64,000 bases of DNA from Celerinatantimonas sp046054195 (lineage in GTDB: Bacteria > Pseudomonadota > Gammaproteobacteria > Enterobacterales > Celerinatantimonadaceae), in assembly GCF_046054195.1 (NCBI RefSeq), contig NZ_JBEQCS010000001.1, forward strand, positions 434,001 through 498,000, in the 5' to 3' direction. Of the stretch, positions 16,265-25,636 are shown one piece after another. Made by a program: the position numbers and the translations under genes. Each line of letters opens with the position of its first letter. Position 1 is the stretch's first letter. The notes beneath the pieces are model-generated. The model ran no database searches and was not told where the DNA came from. It saw only the letters and a list, made by a program, of their open reading frames with translations.

Positions 16265-17449
16265 TTAGGCTCTTGGTTTGCCTTTTGGAAAGTCGATGGG
16301 CATCTGCTCTGGTCGGTTACATGTGCTTTTAACTTCCACAAAACATTTTTCTTGGGCCGCTTTGGTAATTGCAGTGCACACTTCAAGAACATGAAAACCC
16401 ATTTCAGCACTTAAGCGCGGTGCTCGACCTTCTTGCAGAGCATAGGCCATATCGATTAAGCCAATTCCACGACTATTTTGGGCGTGGCTGGTTTCTGTAA
16501 ATGGATGGTGCAGCTCGACTGATTCCCAATTCATATCAACTTCTGGTCGAGGTAGATAGACAAAGCGTGATGACTCGGTAGTCTTTAGCCAGAGTGGACC
16601 GCCAAAGATATTAGGCCCCTCTAATGGGTCTAAATCAGGCAGACAGATGGTTCCTTTTGTTCCATAAAATTCCATTCTAGGTAACTGCGAGTCCCAGATG
16701 TCCCAGCTAATCAGAAATGTCACAATGCTTCCGCTTTCAAACTCTAGCAACGCCGTGACATAGGTTGGAGCTTCAACATCGATAACTGTTCCTTTCATTG
16801 GCTCGCTGTGTACTAGCCGTTGTTGGTAAGTTTTTTTAGCAAGGCCCGTGACCCGCGCAACAGGGCCCAGTGTTGCGATAAGTGCAGCTAAATAATAAGG
16901 GCCTAAATCAGGCAGTGGGCCAACGCCTTCACCATAATAGAACACTGGGCTGGCATGAAACCATTCCAAACCGGGGAAAACTGCGCTCGCAACTCCGCCT
17001 GTTATCTCACCAATTTTGCCCGAATCGATTAGCTCAATGGCTTCTTGTAAACGGCCACCCAAAATTGTGTCAGGAGCACAGCCGACAGTTAAGCCATTCG
17101 CTTTGGCTAAGTCGAGAATTTCTTGGCCATCTTCAAGGGTAGTGGCGATGGTTTTTTCGCTATATACATGTTTGCCTGCTTTAAGCGCAGTTAACGTTAC
17201 CGTTGCATGCGCCGCTGGCGGGGTGAGGTTTAAAACGATATCAACCGATGGGTCTTTGACTAGCTCATCTACGGATGAATAAGTCGCTGCAATCGAATAC
17301 TGGCGAGCTTTTTGTTTAGCTCGTTCGGTATTCATATCCGCTACGGCAACTAAGCGCACAATATCGTCGTATCGCGAAAGATTGCCTAGATAGGCATTGC
17401 TGATATCGCCAGTCCCGACGACACCAATTCCGAGTGGTTTAATGTGCAT
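16265..17449 (-). CDS. Gfo/Idh/MocA family dehydrogenase
   Basis: This NAD(P)-dependent sugar or cyclitol dehydrogenase has 394 residues. The Rossmann nucleotide site is GIGVVGTGDISNAYLGNL at the N-terminus, and the family's catalytic lysine is in the HVYSEKTIATTLEDG stretch (EKP in most members, EKT here). The C-terminal alpha/beta domain includes GPLPDLGPYYLAALI. It has AAAGGAAC before its ATG. It lies 44 bases after the MFS sugar porter gene and is probably in one operon with it. Uptake and oxidation of one sugar is the likely role; which sugar is not visible. Confidence 0.85.
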   Translation of the reverse strand: MHIKPLGIGVVGTGDISNAYLGNLSRYDDIVRLVAVADMNTERAKQKARQYSIAATYSSVDELVKDPSVDIVLNLTPPAAHATVTLTALKAGKHVYSEKTIATTLEDGQEILDLAKANGLTVGCAPDTILGGRLQEAIELIDSGKIGEITGGVASAVFPGLEWFHASPVFYYGEGVGPLPDLGPYYLAALIATLGPVARVTGLAKKTYQQRLVHSEPMKGTVIDVEAPTYVTALLEFESGSIVTFLISWDIWDSQLPRMEFYGTKGTICLPDLDPLEGPNIFGGPLWLKTTESSRFVYLPRPEVDMNWESVELHHPFTETSHAQNSRGIGLIDMAYALQEGRAPRLSAEMGFHVLEVCTAITKAAQEKCFVEVKSTCNRPEQMPIDFPKGKPRA

Positions 17450-17493
17450 GTTATGTTCCTTTGTTTGTCTGCTATTGAACTCAGGCTAAAAAA

Positions 17494-18933
17494 TTAGTTT
17501 TCGACCCTAGTACGAAATTCATTCTCGATGGCATCAAGGCTTTTGCCGCGGGTTTCTGGAAGAACTTTCCAGACAAATAGAGCAGCAAAAATGTTAATGG
17601 CAGCGAAGATCCAAAATACCGAACGGCCACCGATGCTGTTCAGTAGTGGCAGAACGACCAGTGAGATCCCAAAATTGACGACCCAGATGATTGCAGTTGC
17701 GAGCCCATTGCCAAGACCGCGTAAATGTCCGGGGAATATTTCGGCTAAAATGGTCCAGGTCATTGCACCTACAAATCCCTGATTGATAATTAAAAATAAC
17801 GCCATTAAGGCAATCAAAACCCACGAGATAAGAACCGATGGGTTGGATGGGTCAATCAAACCATACACCCAACCAATCGCCGCCATAGTAATCGCGACGC
17901 CTGTTGTTCCTATGCCAAGCACGAGCCGGCGCGGCGCTCTATCCATCAGTCCAAATCCCAGACCGACGGCAGCCACAGTGCCTAACAACACAATGGGAAC
18001 GGAAGCTAAGAGTGCATTCTGAGCGCTGAGCCCTACCGTTGTGAGCAGTGTTGGCGTGAAATACATCACGGCATTGATGCCGGTAAACTGATTAATCAGC
18101 GCGATAATGACGCCGACAAATAAAACTCGCTGCAGCCATTTTTCTCTAAATAAATCTGAAAGTTGCCCCTGTTTACCAGATTCAGATTCAAGCGCCATCA
18201 TGGCTTGTTCTTTGGCGATAAACTGCTCGGTTTGTTCTGCAGTACTAGTTTTAAGTAAGGCTTTGCGCGCCTTGTCATTTTGATTGTGCCGTACATACCA
18301 GTTCGGTGTATCGCCGATAAAACAGACGGCGATCATCACCAGTACAGCTGGAATGGCTGCAAGAATGAACATTAGCCGCCATGACGCAAACGGGGAGACG
18401 CACGCATTGGCAACGACCGCAATCAGCTGGCCGACATTGATCATAACGGCATTGCTGGCAATTAATCGGCCTCGCGATGCAGCTGGCGCAATTTCACTGA
18501 GATAGATAGGCACAACCGTTGATGTTATTCCAAGGCCGCAGCCTAAAATAAAGCGCGAAATGACGAGCCAATTAAAGTTTGGTGCCACCACTGAAGCTAC
18601 GGCGCCAACTAAAAATAAAAAGGCACCGACTCTAAGAATATTGCGCCGGCCTGTTTTATCAGCCAGTTGTCCGCCAAAAAATGCGGTGATTGCTGCGCCA
18701 AGTAATAGCACTGATGTGACTAACCCTTGGTCCCAACTGGTTAACCCGCCGCTGTGAAATCCCAAATCGACACTCAAATAGATAAGTGCTCCGGATAACA
18801 CGCTGGTGTCATATCCAAATAATAAACCTGCCAGTGAGCCTAAAACCCCGGCCCAGAGCAATGTGCGATATCGTGATTTTGCTAATATTGGATCGCTCGT
18901 TGTCAGTTGTATCCCTGACACTGAAATGCTCAT
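17494..18933 (-). CDS. MFS sugar porter
   Basis: This is a proton-coupled sugar transporter of 479 residues with 12 helices. Sugar-porter signatures are GLLFGYDTSVLSGALIYL at the start, DKTGRRN in loop 2-3, PIYLSEIAPAASRGR after helix 4-5, and PETRGKSLDAIE at the C-terminal end. The central QFTGINAVMYFTPTLL fits the GalP/XylE/AraE group. It lies upstream of a Gfo/Idh/MocA gene and downstream of a second, paralogous porter, all on the minus strand. The sugar is unknown. The 139-base spacer 18934-19072 may carry a promoter. Confidence 0.9.
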   Translation of the reverse strand: MSISVSGIQLTTSDPILAKSRYRTLLWAGVLGSLAGLLFGYDTSVLSGALIYLSVDLGFHSGGLTSWDQGLVTSVLLLGAAITAFFGGQLADKTGRRNILRVGAFLFLVGAVASVVAPNFNWLVISRFILGCGLGITSTVVPIYLSEIAPAASRGRLIASNAVMINVGQLIAVVANACVSPFASWRLMFILAAIPAVLVMIAVCFIGDTPNWYVRHNQNDKARKALLKTSTAEQTEQFIAKEQAMMALESESGKQGQLSDLFREKWLQRVLFVGVIIALINQFTGINAVMYFTPTLLTTVGLSAQNALLASVPIVLLGTVAAVGLGFGLMDRAPRRLVLGIGTTGVAITMAAIGWVYGLIDPSNPSVLISWVLIALMALFLIINQGFVGAMTWTILAEIFPGHLRGLGNGLATAIIWVVNFGISLVVLPLLNSIGGRSVFWIFAAINIFAALFVWKVLPETRGKSLDAIENEFRTRVEN

Positions 18934-19072
18934 TCTCTCTACTCTCCACTCATGGCTTGTGCTAGTGCAAAAGCGCTGATTAATTCGAACAGTTGTTGCT
19001 AATAAAATTTAACTAGTTGTTTTTTCTTTTATTTTTAATGTTTAAACACAATGGCTCGGTATTTTCGGTTCC

Positions 19073-20470
19073 TTATTTGGGGGCTTTTTGGTTATAGAAT
19101 TTATCTAGAACCAAATGCTCCATCTTCTCGAGTGGAACACCTTTGGTTTCTGGGACATAACGCCATGCAAACATTAATGTGAGCAGCGCAAGAACACCAA
19201 AGACAATCAGCGGGAAACCACCATGAAAGAGTGAGATTAATAATTTACTTTTGTTAAGCATGGGGAAGAGCTGCGCAATGATGAAAATAGTTATCCACAT
19301 CGCACTAATGGCAATACTTGTTCCTACTGAGCGTAAATAGTTCGGGAAAATCTCACTGACCAGTGTCCACACAACCTGACCCCAAGTGGCGCCAAAGGTG
19401 TACATGAACACAAATAAACCGATGACACAGGCAAGCCCTGTGACGTTGTAATAGAAGGCAATAAAGGTGTAGACCATCCCAATGCAGGCAAATAAAGAGC
19501 CCCATAAAATCAGTTTGCGCCGGCCTAATTTGTCGGTGATGGCCATCCCGGTGACCACGCCAACAAATTGCGCAACAGCCAGCCAAGAGGACTTGAACAT
19601 AGCTTCGTCAATATTGCTGGAGATATTGAGTAATAACGATGGGCCATAATATTGAATAGCATTGATGCCGGTTGCCATACTACAAACCGCAAGACCAACG
19701 CCAATCATCAAAAAAACGAATGTTTTTTTGTCGTACACAACTTTTTGATAGGTTGGCCCTGCGGCAAACGAGCCTTTAATGGTTTCCAGCAGTGATTGGG
19801 CATGTTCACGATTGGAGATGTGGGTGAGCGTTTTTAAAGCCTGATCATATCGGCCTTTCATAACACACCATCTGGGGGATTCTGGGATAAACCAGATCAG
19901 AATGACAAATGCAGCACATGGGATTAAGGCCATGGCCATCATATAGCGCCAGCCTGATTGTTCTAGCTGTTCTGCGCTCATGCCTCGGGCAATAAAATAA
20001 TTCACAAATTGCACAATGGCCTGCGCCCCAACGCAGCAAAACATATTCAGAGCGCCAACTTGTCCTCGATAAGCTGAAGGTGCCATTTCGGCAAGATAGG
20101 TTGGGGTAACAACCGATGCGACACCTATACATAAGCCGCCGAGCATGCGAAAGGTGACAAACATGGTAAAGTTGACCGACCATGCGGTTGCAGCGACAGA
20201 AACAACAAACAAAATGGCAGTGATTGCCAGTGTGTATTTTCGCCCGATTTTATCGCTCAAGGGGCCTGCTACAAAACAACCGATAATGCAGCCAATAATG
20301 ACGTTAGAGACCGCCCAACCGGTTTCGGCAGGGGTTAATTGGTAATGGTGACTTAGCGGTTCAATCGCTCCAGAGATGACCGATGAGTCGTAACCAAAAA
20401 GGAATCCACCTAGCGCTGCAACACTACAACACAGCATGACGTACACCATATTGTATCGAAATTTATCCAT
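19073..20470 (-). CDS. MFS sugar porter, second copy type
   Basis: This sugar transporter has 465 residues, with LGGFLFGYDSSVISGAIEPL, DKIGRKYT, PTYLAEMAPSAYRGQ and PETKGVPLEKME. The centre has ATGINAIQYYGPSLL. It is clearly related to the porter at 17494 but is not a recent duplicate. Two porters beside one dehydrogenase suggest two related substrates or an affinity difference. The gene is the most upstream of the minus-strand set, so its own promoter lies in 20471-20780. That region is very AT-rich and contains an inverted repeat at 20497-20525. Confidence 0.9.
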   Translation of the reverse strand: MDKFRYNMVYVMLCCSVAALGGFLFGYDSSVISGAIEPLSHHYQLTPAETGWAVSNVIIGCIIGCFVAGPLSDKIGRKYTLAITAILFVVSVAATAWSVNFTMFVTFRMLGGLCIGVASVVTPTYLAEMAPSAYRGQVGALNMFCCVGAQAIVQFVNYFIARGMSAEQLEQSGWRYMMAMALIPCAAFVILIWFIPESPRWCVMKGRYDQALKTLTHISNREHAQSLLETIKGSFAAGPTYQKVVYDKKTFVFLMIGVGLAVCSMATGINAIQYYGPSLLLNISSNIDEAMFKSSWLAVAQFVGVVTGMAITDKLGRRKLILWGSLFACIGMVYTFIAFYYNVTGLACVIGLFVFMYTFGATWGQVVWTLVSEIFPNYLRSVGTSIAISAMWITIFIIAQLFPMLNKSKLLISLFHGGFPLIVFGVLALLTLMFAWRYVPETKGVPLEKMEHLVLDKFYNQKAPK

Positions 20471-20496
20471 ATTTCTTGGTCCGCGATATAGAGGAA

Positions 20497-20525
20497 TTTT
20501 TAATGAAATTAATTTTTCATTAAAA
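20497..20525. promoter_or_regulatory. Inverted repeat upstream of the sugar porter; AT-rich gap
   Basis: Arms TTTTAATGAAA and TTTCATTAAAA lie 27-55 bases upstream of the porter start. It could be an operator for a sugar-responsive repressor. The rest of 20471-20780 is AT-rich, and I see no gene in it. Confidence 0.35.
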
Positions 20526-20780
20526 TAAAATAAGGAATAAATATTCTTTTAATATATGGATTTTATCAGTGATAATCATCACAATTTGGCAATAGCATAA
20601 TTTGTATTGCTTAAAAATTATCTCTTTAGTTCGATAGTTTTTATTTTTAGAATAAAAATACTGTTTGTGGCTTTTGAGATATACGTTTTATGTCCGCTGT
20701 CAGTCTGCTTCTAAAATGATGCGGTGGACTTTAGCTAGAGTTGATAGTTGAACCGTTTATTGTAAGAAGAACTAAATAGA

Positions 20781-20813
20781 AAAGGCCAAAGCAGTGCTTT
20801 GACCTTTTTCTTT
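20781..20813 (-). terminator. mrcA terminator
   Basis: The stem AAAGGTCAAAGC/GCTTTGGCCTTTT (minus strand) with an ACT loop and a T-rich end lies just past the mrcA stop. Confidence 0.75.
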
Positions 20814-20830
20814 TAAGCTGGAGAACAAGA

Positions 20831-23338
20831 TTAGAAGATCTGATCCTGAATATTCTCATGTTCAGCGTTACTTTGCTGAGCGTACTGAGTCGGCTGCGAG
20901 CCATCAATGAAATATTCAAAGCGGCTGGTGTAATCTGTTTTGTTACTGAGCAGGCCCGTTTTATCATCGATGCGTACAGTGACAATACCTTCCGGAGTTG
21001 GGATCTGACGCTCAGGTACACCATCAAGTGCTTCTCTCATCAGTGAAATCCAAGCCGGTTGCGCTGTTTTGCCGCCAAATTCACCACCGTAGACCTGATT
21101 TTTGCCCAGATTGTTGTTGTAACTACTGTGGCCTAGGTCGCGGTTGAAATCATCAAAGCCAACCCAACTGGTTGCGACAATCCCCGGGCCAAAGCCGGAG
21201 AACCAAGCATCACGCGAGTCATTAGTGGTACCACTTTTGCCATATAAATCATCGCGATGCAGGCTCAGTGCTCGCCAGCCTGTACCGTTCCAGCCGGTGT
21301 GATGAGCCCAGCTGCCGCCACCTGTAATGACACTGTGCATTGCCTGTGCGACTAAGAAAGCATTTTGCGCAGAAATAATTCGCGGAGCGAGTTGGTTTGC
21401 CCTGGCATATTGGATTGGACACTGTTTTAGCGGGTCGCCCTGAATACTTAGCAAGTCATTCGGCGATGGGCTAGTCGCTGCTTTATCGCAATTGCGACAG
21501 GCAATCTTAGGTTGCGCCTGATAAATAATCTGATCGGTTGAGTCGCTAATATGGTCGATAAAGTAAGGCGAAATTAAAAATCCACCATTGGCAAATGTTG
21601 CATAACCTCGCACCAGTTGCAAAGGCGTAAGTGAGGCTGAACCTAACGCAAGTGTTTCATTGTGTGGCAGTTCATCTTTCTCAAAGCCAAATAGCTGCAG
21701 GTGCTTAATGACGCTATCGATGCCCATTTTGCGAACCAAACGCACGGAGACCACGTTTTTCGACTCAGCTAGAGCGACTCGAAGACGCAGTGGCCCGGCA
21801 TATTCAGGTGGCGAGTTTTTCGGCCGCCACGCAACCCCCAAAGACTGATCCCACTGATTCACAGGGGCATCATTGACCAGTGTCGCTAGCGTCATGCCAC
21901 TGGCAAAGGCGTTGGAATAGATAAATGGTTTGATATTGGAACCAACTTGGCGACGGGCTTGAATGGCTCGGTTAAATTTACTCTTGTTGTAACTAAAGCC
22001 GCCTGAGATTGCTTCCATCGCGCCATCTTGCGGATTCAACGCAATAATTGCACCGCTAGCATCGGGCAGCTGTGAAAGTCGGTAATCATCAGAGTCAGAC
22101 TCTTTGGTGACCCAAATGACATCGCCTGCCGTTAAAATATCACTGGCTTGTTTAGGCTCATCGCCTTGGCGGCTATCGGTAATAAAGCGCCGTGCCCATT
22201 TCATGCCATCCCAATTCAGGGTGATATTTTTTCCACCTTTTAACACCGCTTTAGCCTGTTGGCCTGCAACGCTGGTAATGGCCGCTGCAATTAGATGCGC
22301 GTAATTGGGTAATGTTTTAAGCTTTTGATTAATTGCATCATGGCTAAGCGCGCTCTGACCTGCCTTCCAAAGGTGCATAATTGGGCCGCGGAACCCATGA
22401 CGTTGGTCGTAATTAAGCAAATTTTCGCGCAGGGCATGCTCTGCCGCTAACTGACGTCTCGCAGTAACAGTTGTATAGACTTTCAGCCCGCGAGTATAGG
22501 CTTTATCGCCGTATTTAGCTTCCATCTGCTGGCGAACCATTTCGGCAAGGTAGGGGGCGTGAACCTCAATTTCAGCGCCATGATAGGTGGCGGTAATCGG
22601 TTCAAGACGCGTCTTTTCATAGGTTGCTTTATCGATGTAACCCTGCTCTAACATTCGGCCCAAGACAGTATTGCGTCGATCTTTCGCTCGCACTGGGTCG
22701 TGTAACGGGTTTAACGCCGAAGGTGCTTTGGGCAGGCCGGCGATCATGGCCATTTGCGCAAGGGTCAGCTGATCCACCGATTTGCCATAATAAACTTGAG
22801 CGGCGGCGCCTACACCAAATGCGCGATAGCCCAGCGCAATTTTATTGAGGTACAAATCGAGAATTTCATTTTTAGTTAAAACGTGTTCAATTTGCAGCGC
22901 TAAAAAGATCTCTTTGATTTTACGAATATAGGTTTTCTCACGAGTGAGAAAGAAATTACGGGCAACCTGCTGCGTAATTGTACTGGCACCTTGTGACTTT
23001 TTACCGGTAATGACTAGATTCACCGCCGCACGCATGATCCCAATGGGGTCAATGCCTGGGTTTTGATAAAAGCGAGAGTCTTCTGTGGCGATAAACGCTT
23101 GCTTCATTTTGGTCGGAATATCGTCAATAGGCAGTGGGATCCGGCGTTTTTCGCCAAATTGTGAAATAAGTTTGCCATCAGCGGTATAAACACGCATTGG
23201 TGTTTGTAACTGAACATCTTTCAGGGTGCTTACGTCCGGTAATTCAGGCCGTACATAGATATACATTGCCCCGACTCCCGCCGTGCCAACAATGGCACCG
23301 AGAAGCATGATCCCCAAAAGTCGTTTAAGCCACGTCAT
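20831..23338 (-). CDS. mrcA: Penicillin-binding protein 1a
   Basis: This bifunctional peptidoglycan synthase has 835 residues (E. coli PBP1a has 850). It is anchored in the inner membrane by helix 8-28. The glycosyltransferase domain has EDSRFYQNPGIDPIG and GKKSQGASTITQQVARN. The transpeptidase site has the serine motif SNIK in GSNIKPFIYSN, SKN in LAESKNVVS, and KSGTT in YGKSGTTNDSRDAW. It is divergent from the hofMNOPQ operon, a widespread gammaproteobacterial arrangement. All catalytic residues are present. Confidence 0.97.
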   Translation of the reverse strand: MTWLKRLLGIMLLGAIVGTAGVGAMYIYVRPELPDVSTLKDVQLQTPMRVYTADGKLISQFGEKRRIPLPIDDIPTKMKQAFIATEDSRFYQNPGIDPIGIMRAAVNLVITGKKSQGASTITQQVARNFFLTREKTYIRKIKEIFLALQIEHVLTKNEILDLYLNKIALGYRAFGVGAAAQVYYGKSVDQLTLAQMAMIAGLPKAPSALNPLHDPVRAKDRRNTVLGRMLEQGYIDKATYEKTRLEPITATYHGAEIEVHAPYLAEMVRQQMEAKYGDKAYTRGLKVYTTVTARRQLAAEHALRENLLNYDQRHGFRGPIMHLWKAGQSALSHDAINQKLKTLPNYAHLIAAAITSVAGQQAKAVLKGGKNITLNWDGMKWARRFITDSRQGDEPKQASDILTAGDVIWVTKESDSDDYRLSQLPDASGAIIALNPQDGAMEAISGGFSYNKSKFNRAIQARRQVGSNIKPFIYSNAFASGMTLATLVNDAPVNQWDQSLGVAWRPKNSPPEYAGPLRLRVALAESKNVVSVRLVRKMGIDSVIKHLQLFGFEKDELPHNETLALGSASLTPLQLVRGYATFANGGFLISPYFIDHISDSTDQIIYQAQPKIACRNCDKAATSPSPNDLLSIQGDPLKQCPIQYARANQLAPRIISAQNAFLVAQAMHSVITGGGSWAHHTGWNGTGWRALSLHRDDLYGKSGTTNDSRDAWFSGFGPGIVATSWVGFDDFNRDLGHSSYNNNLGKNQVYGGEFGGKTAQPAWISLMREALDGVPERQIPTPEGIVTVRIDDKTGLLSNKTDYTSRFEYFIDGSQPTQYAQQSNAEHENIQDQIF

Positions 23339-23510
23339 TAATTATGGTTACCTGTTGGTGTTTTCGTAAACGCTAATTATATAAGTAACTGCGGCTATGA
23401 TTCGACCCATTTTACTGAAATAACAGATTACTCTTTAAACTCTTTTATTGATTTATTTATCATTAAAAGGATAAACTAGCGCATAACTTAAGCAAACAGG
23501 GAGAAAGTTT

Positions 23511-24356
23511 GTGAGCAGTTATGCCGCTTTAGGAATTGATCTGCAAGAAGATGCCATTCGGGCTGTGTTATATCGTCCGGCTCAGCCGATTAAAGTATTT
23601 AAGGCCGATTTTTTAACATCAGGCAATTGGCCACAAAGCTTATGGCAGCACAGTGAATTATTACTCAAGTTGCTTGTGCAAATTAAGTCACAGCTGGGTG
23701 TGAAACGTGTTCGAGTGATGTTCAATGTGCCTTATGAATGTGTCCAGATGGCCATTATTTCGCTCGCTGTGAGTGAGCACCAATCTAACCATTATCAAAT
23801 CATTCAAGCTTGTCAGCGCAATGGCATGGATATTTCTGCTAGCTGGCAAATCCAAACGCGCTGGCTTGCCAATGATTATCGTCATCACAATCATCAACTG
23901 TTTCAAGCCGTTGCACTGCCCAAACGATTAATCGGCGTTATCGATGGTGTTTGTCGCACATTGCATTGGCAGTTAATCCGTATTGATCTCGCTTGTTTTG
24001 CCCGAGCCTATTGCTGGTGGCAACAGCAAATCCCTTGCGTGGGACGATTCGCTGAGTTACATCTGGTGCAATCTGCCCATGGTTTGGAAATTAGCTTATT
24101 TTTAGCCCGGCGCTTATTAGATTGGTGCAAGATTGATTCATTCAATAGCCAGTCATTAGCCACTTACTTAGCGCAGCTTCCTTTATTATGGCGGCGTTTG
24201 CCTGGGATTCGCCTAAAACAAGTTCGCTCTTTTGGTGAGAGCTTGCCATCTCTTGGTTGTTCACTGGACGTATTAGAGTTTAAAAGCAGCCAGATTCATG
24301 ATGCCAGCCAAATGGCAGCGTTTGGGGGCGCATTAAACGTTTATGAGCGGCTATAA
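23511..24356 (+). CDS. hofM: PilM/HofM-like assembly ATPase-fold protein
   Basis: This 281-residue actin-fold protein is the first gene of a pilMNOPQ-type operon. It starts at a GTG with GGGAGAAAG upstream. The opening SYAALGIDLQEDAIRAVLY matches the phosphate-binding strand of PilM proteins, and the end is MAAFGGALNVYERL. In type IV pilus machines PilM sits in the cytoplasm and binds the PilN tail. It is smaller and more divergent than Pseudomonas PilM, like HofM of enterics, which serves DNA uptake. It overlaps hofN by 14 bases. Confidence 0.85.
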   Translation: MSSYAALGIDLQEDAIRAVLYRPAQPIKVFKADFLTSGNWPQSLWQHSELLLKLLVQIKSQLGVKRVRVMFNVPYECVQMAIISLAVSEHQSNHYQIIQACQRNGMDISASWQIQTRWLANDYRHHNHQLFQAVALPKRLIGVIDGVCRTLHWQLIRIDLACFARAYCWWQQQIPCVGRFAELHLVQSAHGLEISLFLARRLLDWCKIDSFNSQSLATYLAQLPLLWRRLPGIRLKQVRSFGESLPSLGCSLDVLEFKSSQIHDASQMAAFGGALNVYERL

Positions 24357-24786
24357 TTTTTCCCCTGATGCGAATACACCTTCGCAACTTAATCGCCATT
24401 ATCTGATATTGGCATGGATTTTTGTTGGCCTACTCGGGCTTCATAATTGGCAACTGCATCAGTCAGTGCGCTCGCAAACGCACTATCTTTATCAATTATC
24501 GCGAAAAATTGGCAATCAACATCAGCTAAATTATCACCCAACTCACTGGTCGACTAGGCTTAAAGAGGTCGCATTAGCATTACCCAAAGAGGTTTACTTT
24601 GAGCAGCTAGCGCTTAAACAGTCGGTATTACGACTGCAGGGAAAGACCCAAAATGCCAACGTATTAAAAAGCTATTTGCGGTCATTGCGCCAATTGAGCT
24701 GGGTAAAACAAGCGCATTTAGAGCAGTTAAAAGCGCCCACTGGCGAGCAGTTACAGTCATTTATTTTAACGTTGAGCCTTAACTGA
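24343..24786 (+). CDS. hofN: PilN/HofN-like inner membrane protein
   Basis: This 147-residue bitopic membrane protein has a cytoplasmic N-terminus, one helix at about residues 25-41 (LILAWIFVGLLGLHNWQL), then a periplasmic coiled-coil and a ferredoxin-like fold (VYFEQLALKQSVLRLQGKTQNANVLKSYL). This is the PilN layout. The usual N-terminal PilM-binding INLLPWR motif is not present. The gene overlaps both neighbours. Confidence 0.8.
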   Translation: MSGYNFSPDANTPSQLNRHYLILAWIFVGLLGLHNWQLHQSVRSQTHYLYQLSRKIGNQHQLNYHPTHWSTRLKEVALALPKEVYFEQLALKQSVLRLQGKTQNANVLKSYLRSLRQLSWVKQAHLEQLKAPTGEQLQSFILTLSLN

Positions 24787-25196
24787 TGCGCCTTGATAAA
24801 AACAAATGGTCGATGCTGTTGCTCGTTATTACACTCGTGGCGTTGGGTATAGATTGGCTTAACTGCGCTTATCAGGTTCATCAGTTACATCATCAGATCT
24901 TTTTAAAACGAAAGTTAGTGAATGCTCACGTTCATCGCAAATCTTCTGCGAATTTACAAATAAATCGTTCTTGGTTAAGCGAGCTGCCTTTTGCATTGCA
25001 GTCTTATCAGCGCCATGGACAAGAGCTAATTCTCAATGGGCAAGGCGATTTCGCGTCTTTTATTACGTGGCTTAATAGTCCGATTAATCTTGCTATTAAT
25101 GAACAAATCCAAGAAATCACGCTCTCTAAAAGTCCTAAAGCTGAGCATTTAACCATTCGCCTGAAGCTGTTAAACCCTAAGGCAACATCGCGATGA
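24786..25196 (+). CDS. hofO: PilO/HofO-like inner membrane protein
   Basis: This 136-residue protein has one helix near the N-terminus (WSMLLLVITLVALGIDWL), a short periplasmic segment and a small alpha/beta domain (QELILNGQGDFASFITWL). Its position between hofN and hofP and its layout identify it as the PilO-type partner; the similarity itself is low. Its start shares a base with the hofN stop (TGATG), and its end overlaps hofP by four bases. Confidence 0.75.
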   Translation: MRLDKNKWSMLLLVITLVALGIDWLNCAYQVHQLHHQIFLKRKLVNAHVHRKSSANLQINRSWLSELPFALQSYQRHGQELILNGQGDFASFITWLNSPINLAINEQIQEITLSKSPKAEHLTIRLKLLNPKATSR

Positions 25197-25636
25197 AAGT
25201 TACTTGGCTCTGGGAAATATTGGCTTTATTGATGCTTTGGCTGCAAGTGCCAGCTAGAGCAGAGCCGCTAACGCGTGACCCCTTTACCCCAGTTATACAA
25301 AAGCCTAAGTTCAAATCATCTCACGCACAGCGAAAACAACCAGAACATCCTCATTCAAAGAATGTACTCGCAAATCCAAAATCGGCCTCGTTAGTTAAAA
25401 AAGTCGAGCCAATCTCAGGGTGTCCGAAAGGGTGGCGTTATTTGGGAAATATGACGGTTAATCACCAGCTACAAGCACTCTTAGAGCAAAAACAACATGT
25501 TTTGCAATTTTTTCAAGGACAGCAAATAGCAGGAACTGCATGGAAAATTCATCTTATTGGCAGCGAGCAAGTCATGCTTGCCAGCGCTCAACAAAAATCT
25601 CTGTGTGTCTTAAAGCGCTGGTCATCATCCTCGTAA
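25193..25636 (+). CDS. hofP: PilP/HofP-like periplasmic protein
   Basis: This is a 147-residue protein with a signal peptide (WEILALLMLWLQVPARAE) but no lipobox cysteine, so it is a HofP-like secreted form and not a lipoprotein like PilP. After a RDPFTP motif, common in PilP/HofP, there is a basic linker and a beta-rich C-terminal part (CPKGWRYLGNMTVNHQLQALLEQ). It should connect the inner-membrane PilNO pair to the secretin. The hofQ start lies well within this gene. Confidence 0.75.
   Translation: MKVTWLWEILALLMLWLQVPARAEPLTRDPFTPVIQKPKFKSSHAQRKQPEHPHSKNVLANPKSASLVKKVEPISGCPKGWRYLGNMTVNHQLQALLEQKQHVLQFFQGQQIAGTAWKIHLIGSEQVMLASAQQKSLCVLKRWSSSS

Noticed and set aside
20731..21027. 98-residue open frame on the minus strand in front of and inside the end of mrcA
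   Set aside because: It overlaps the mrcA 3' end and its terminator and has no domain; it is a shadow frame.
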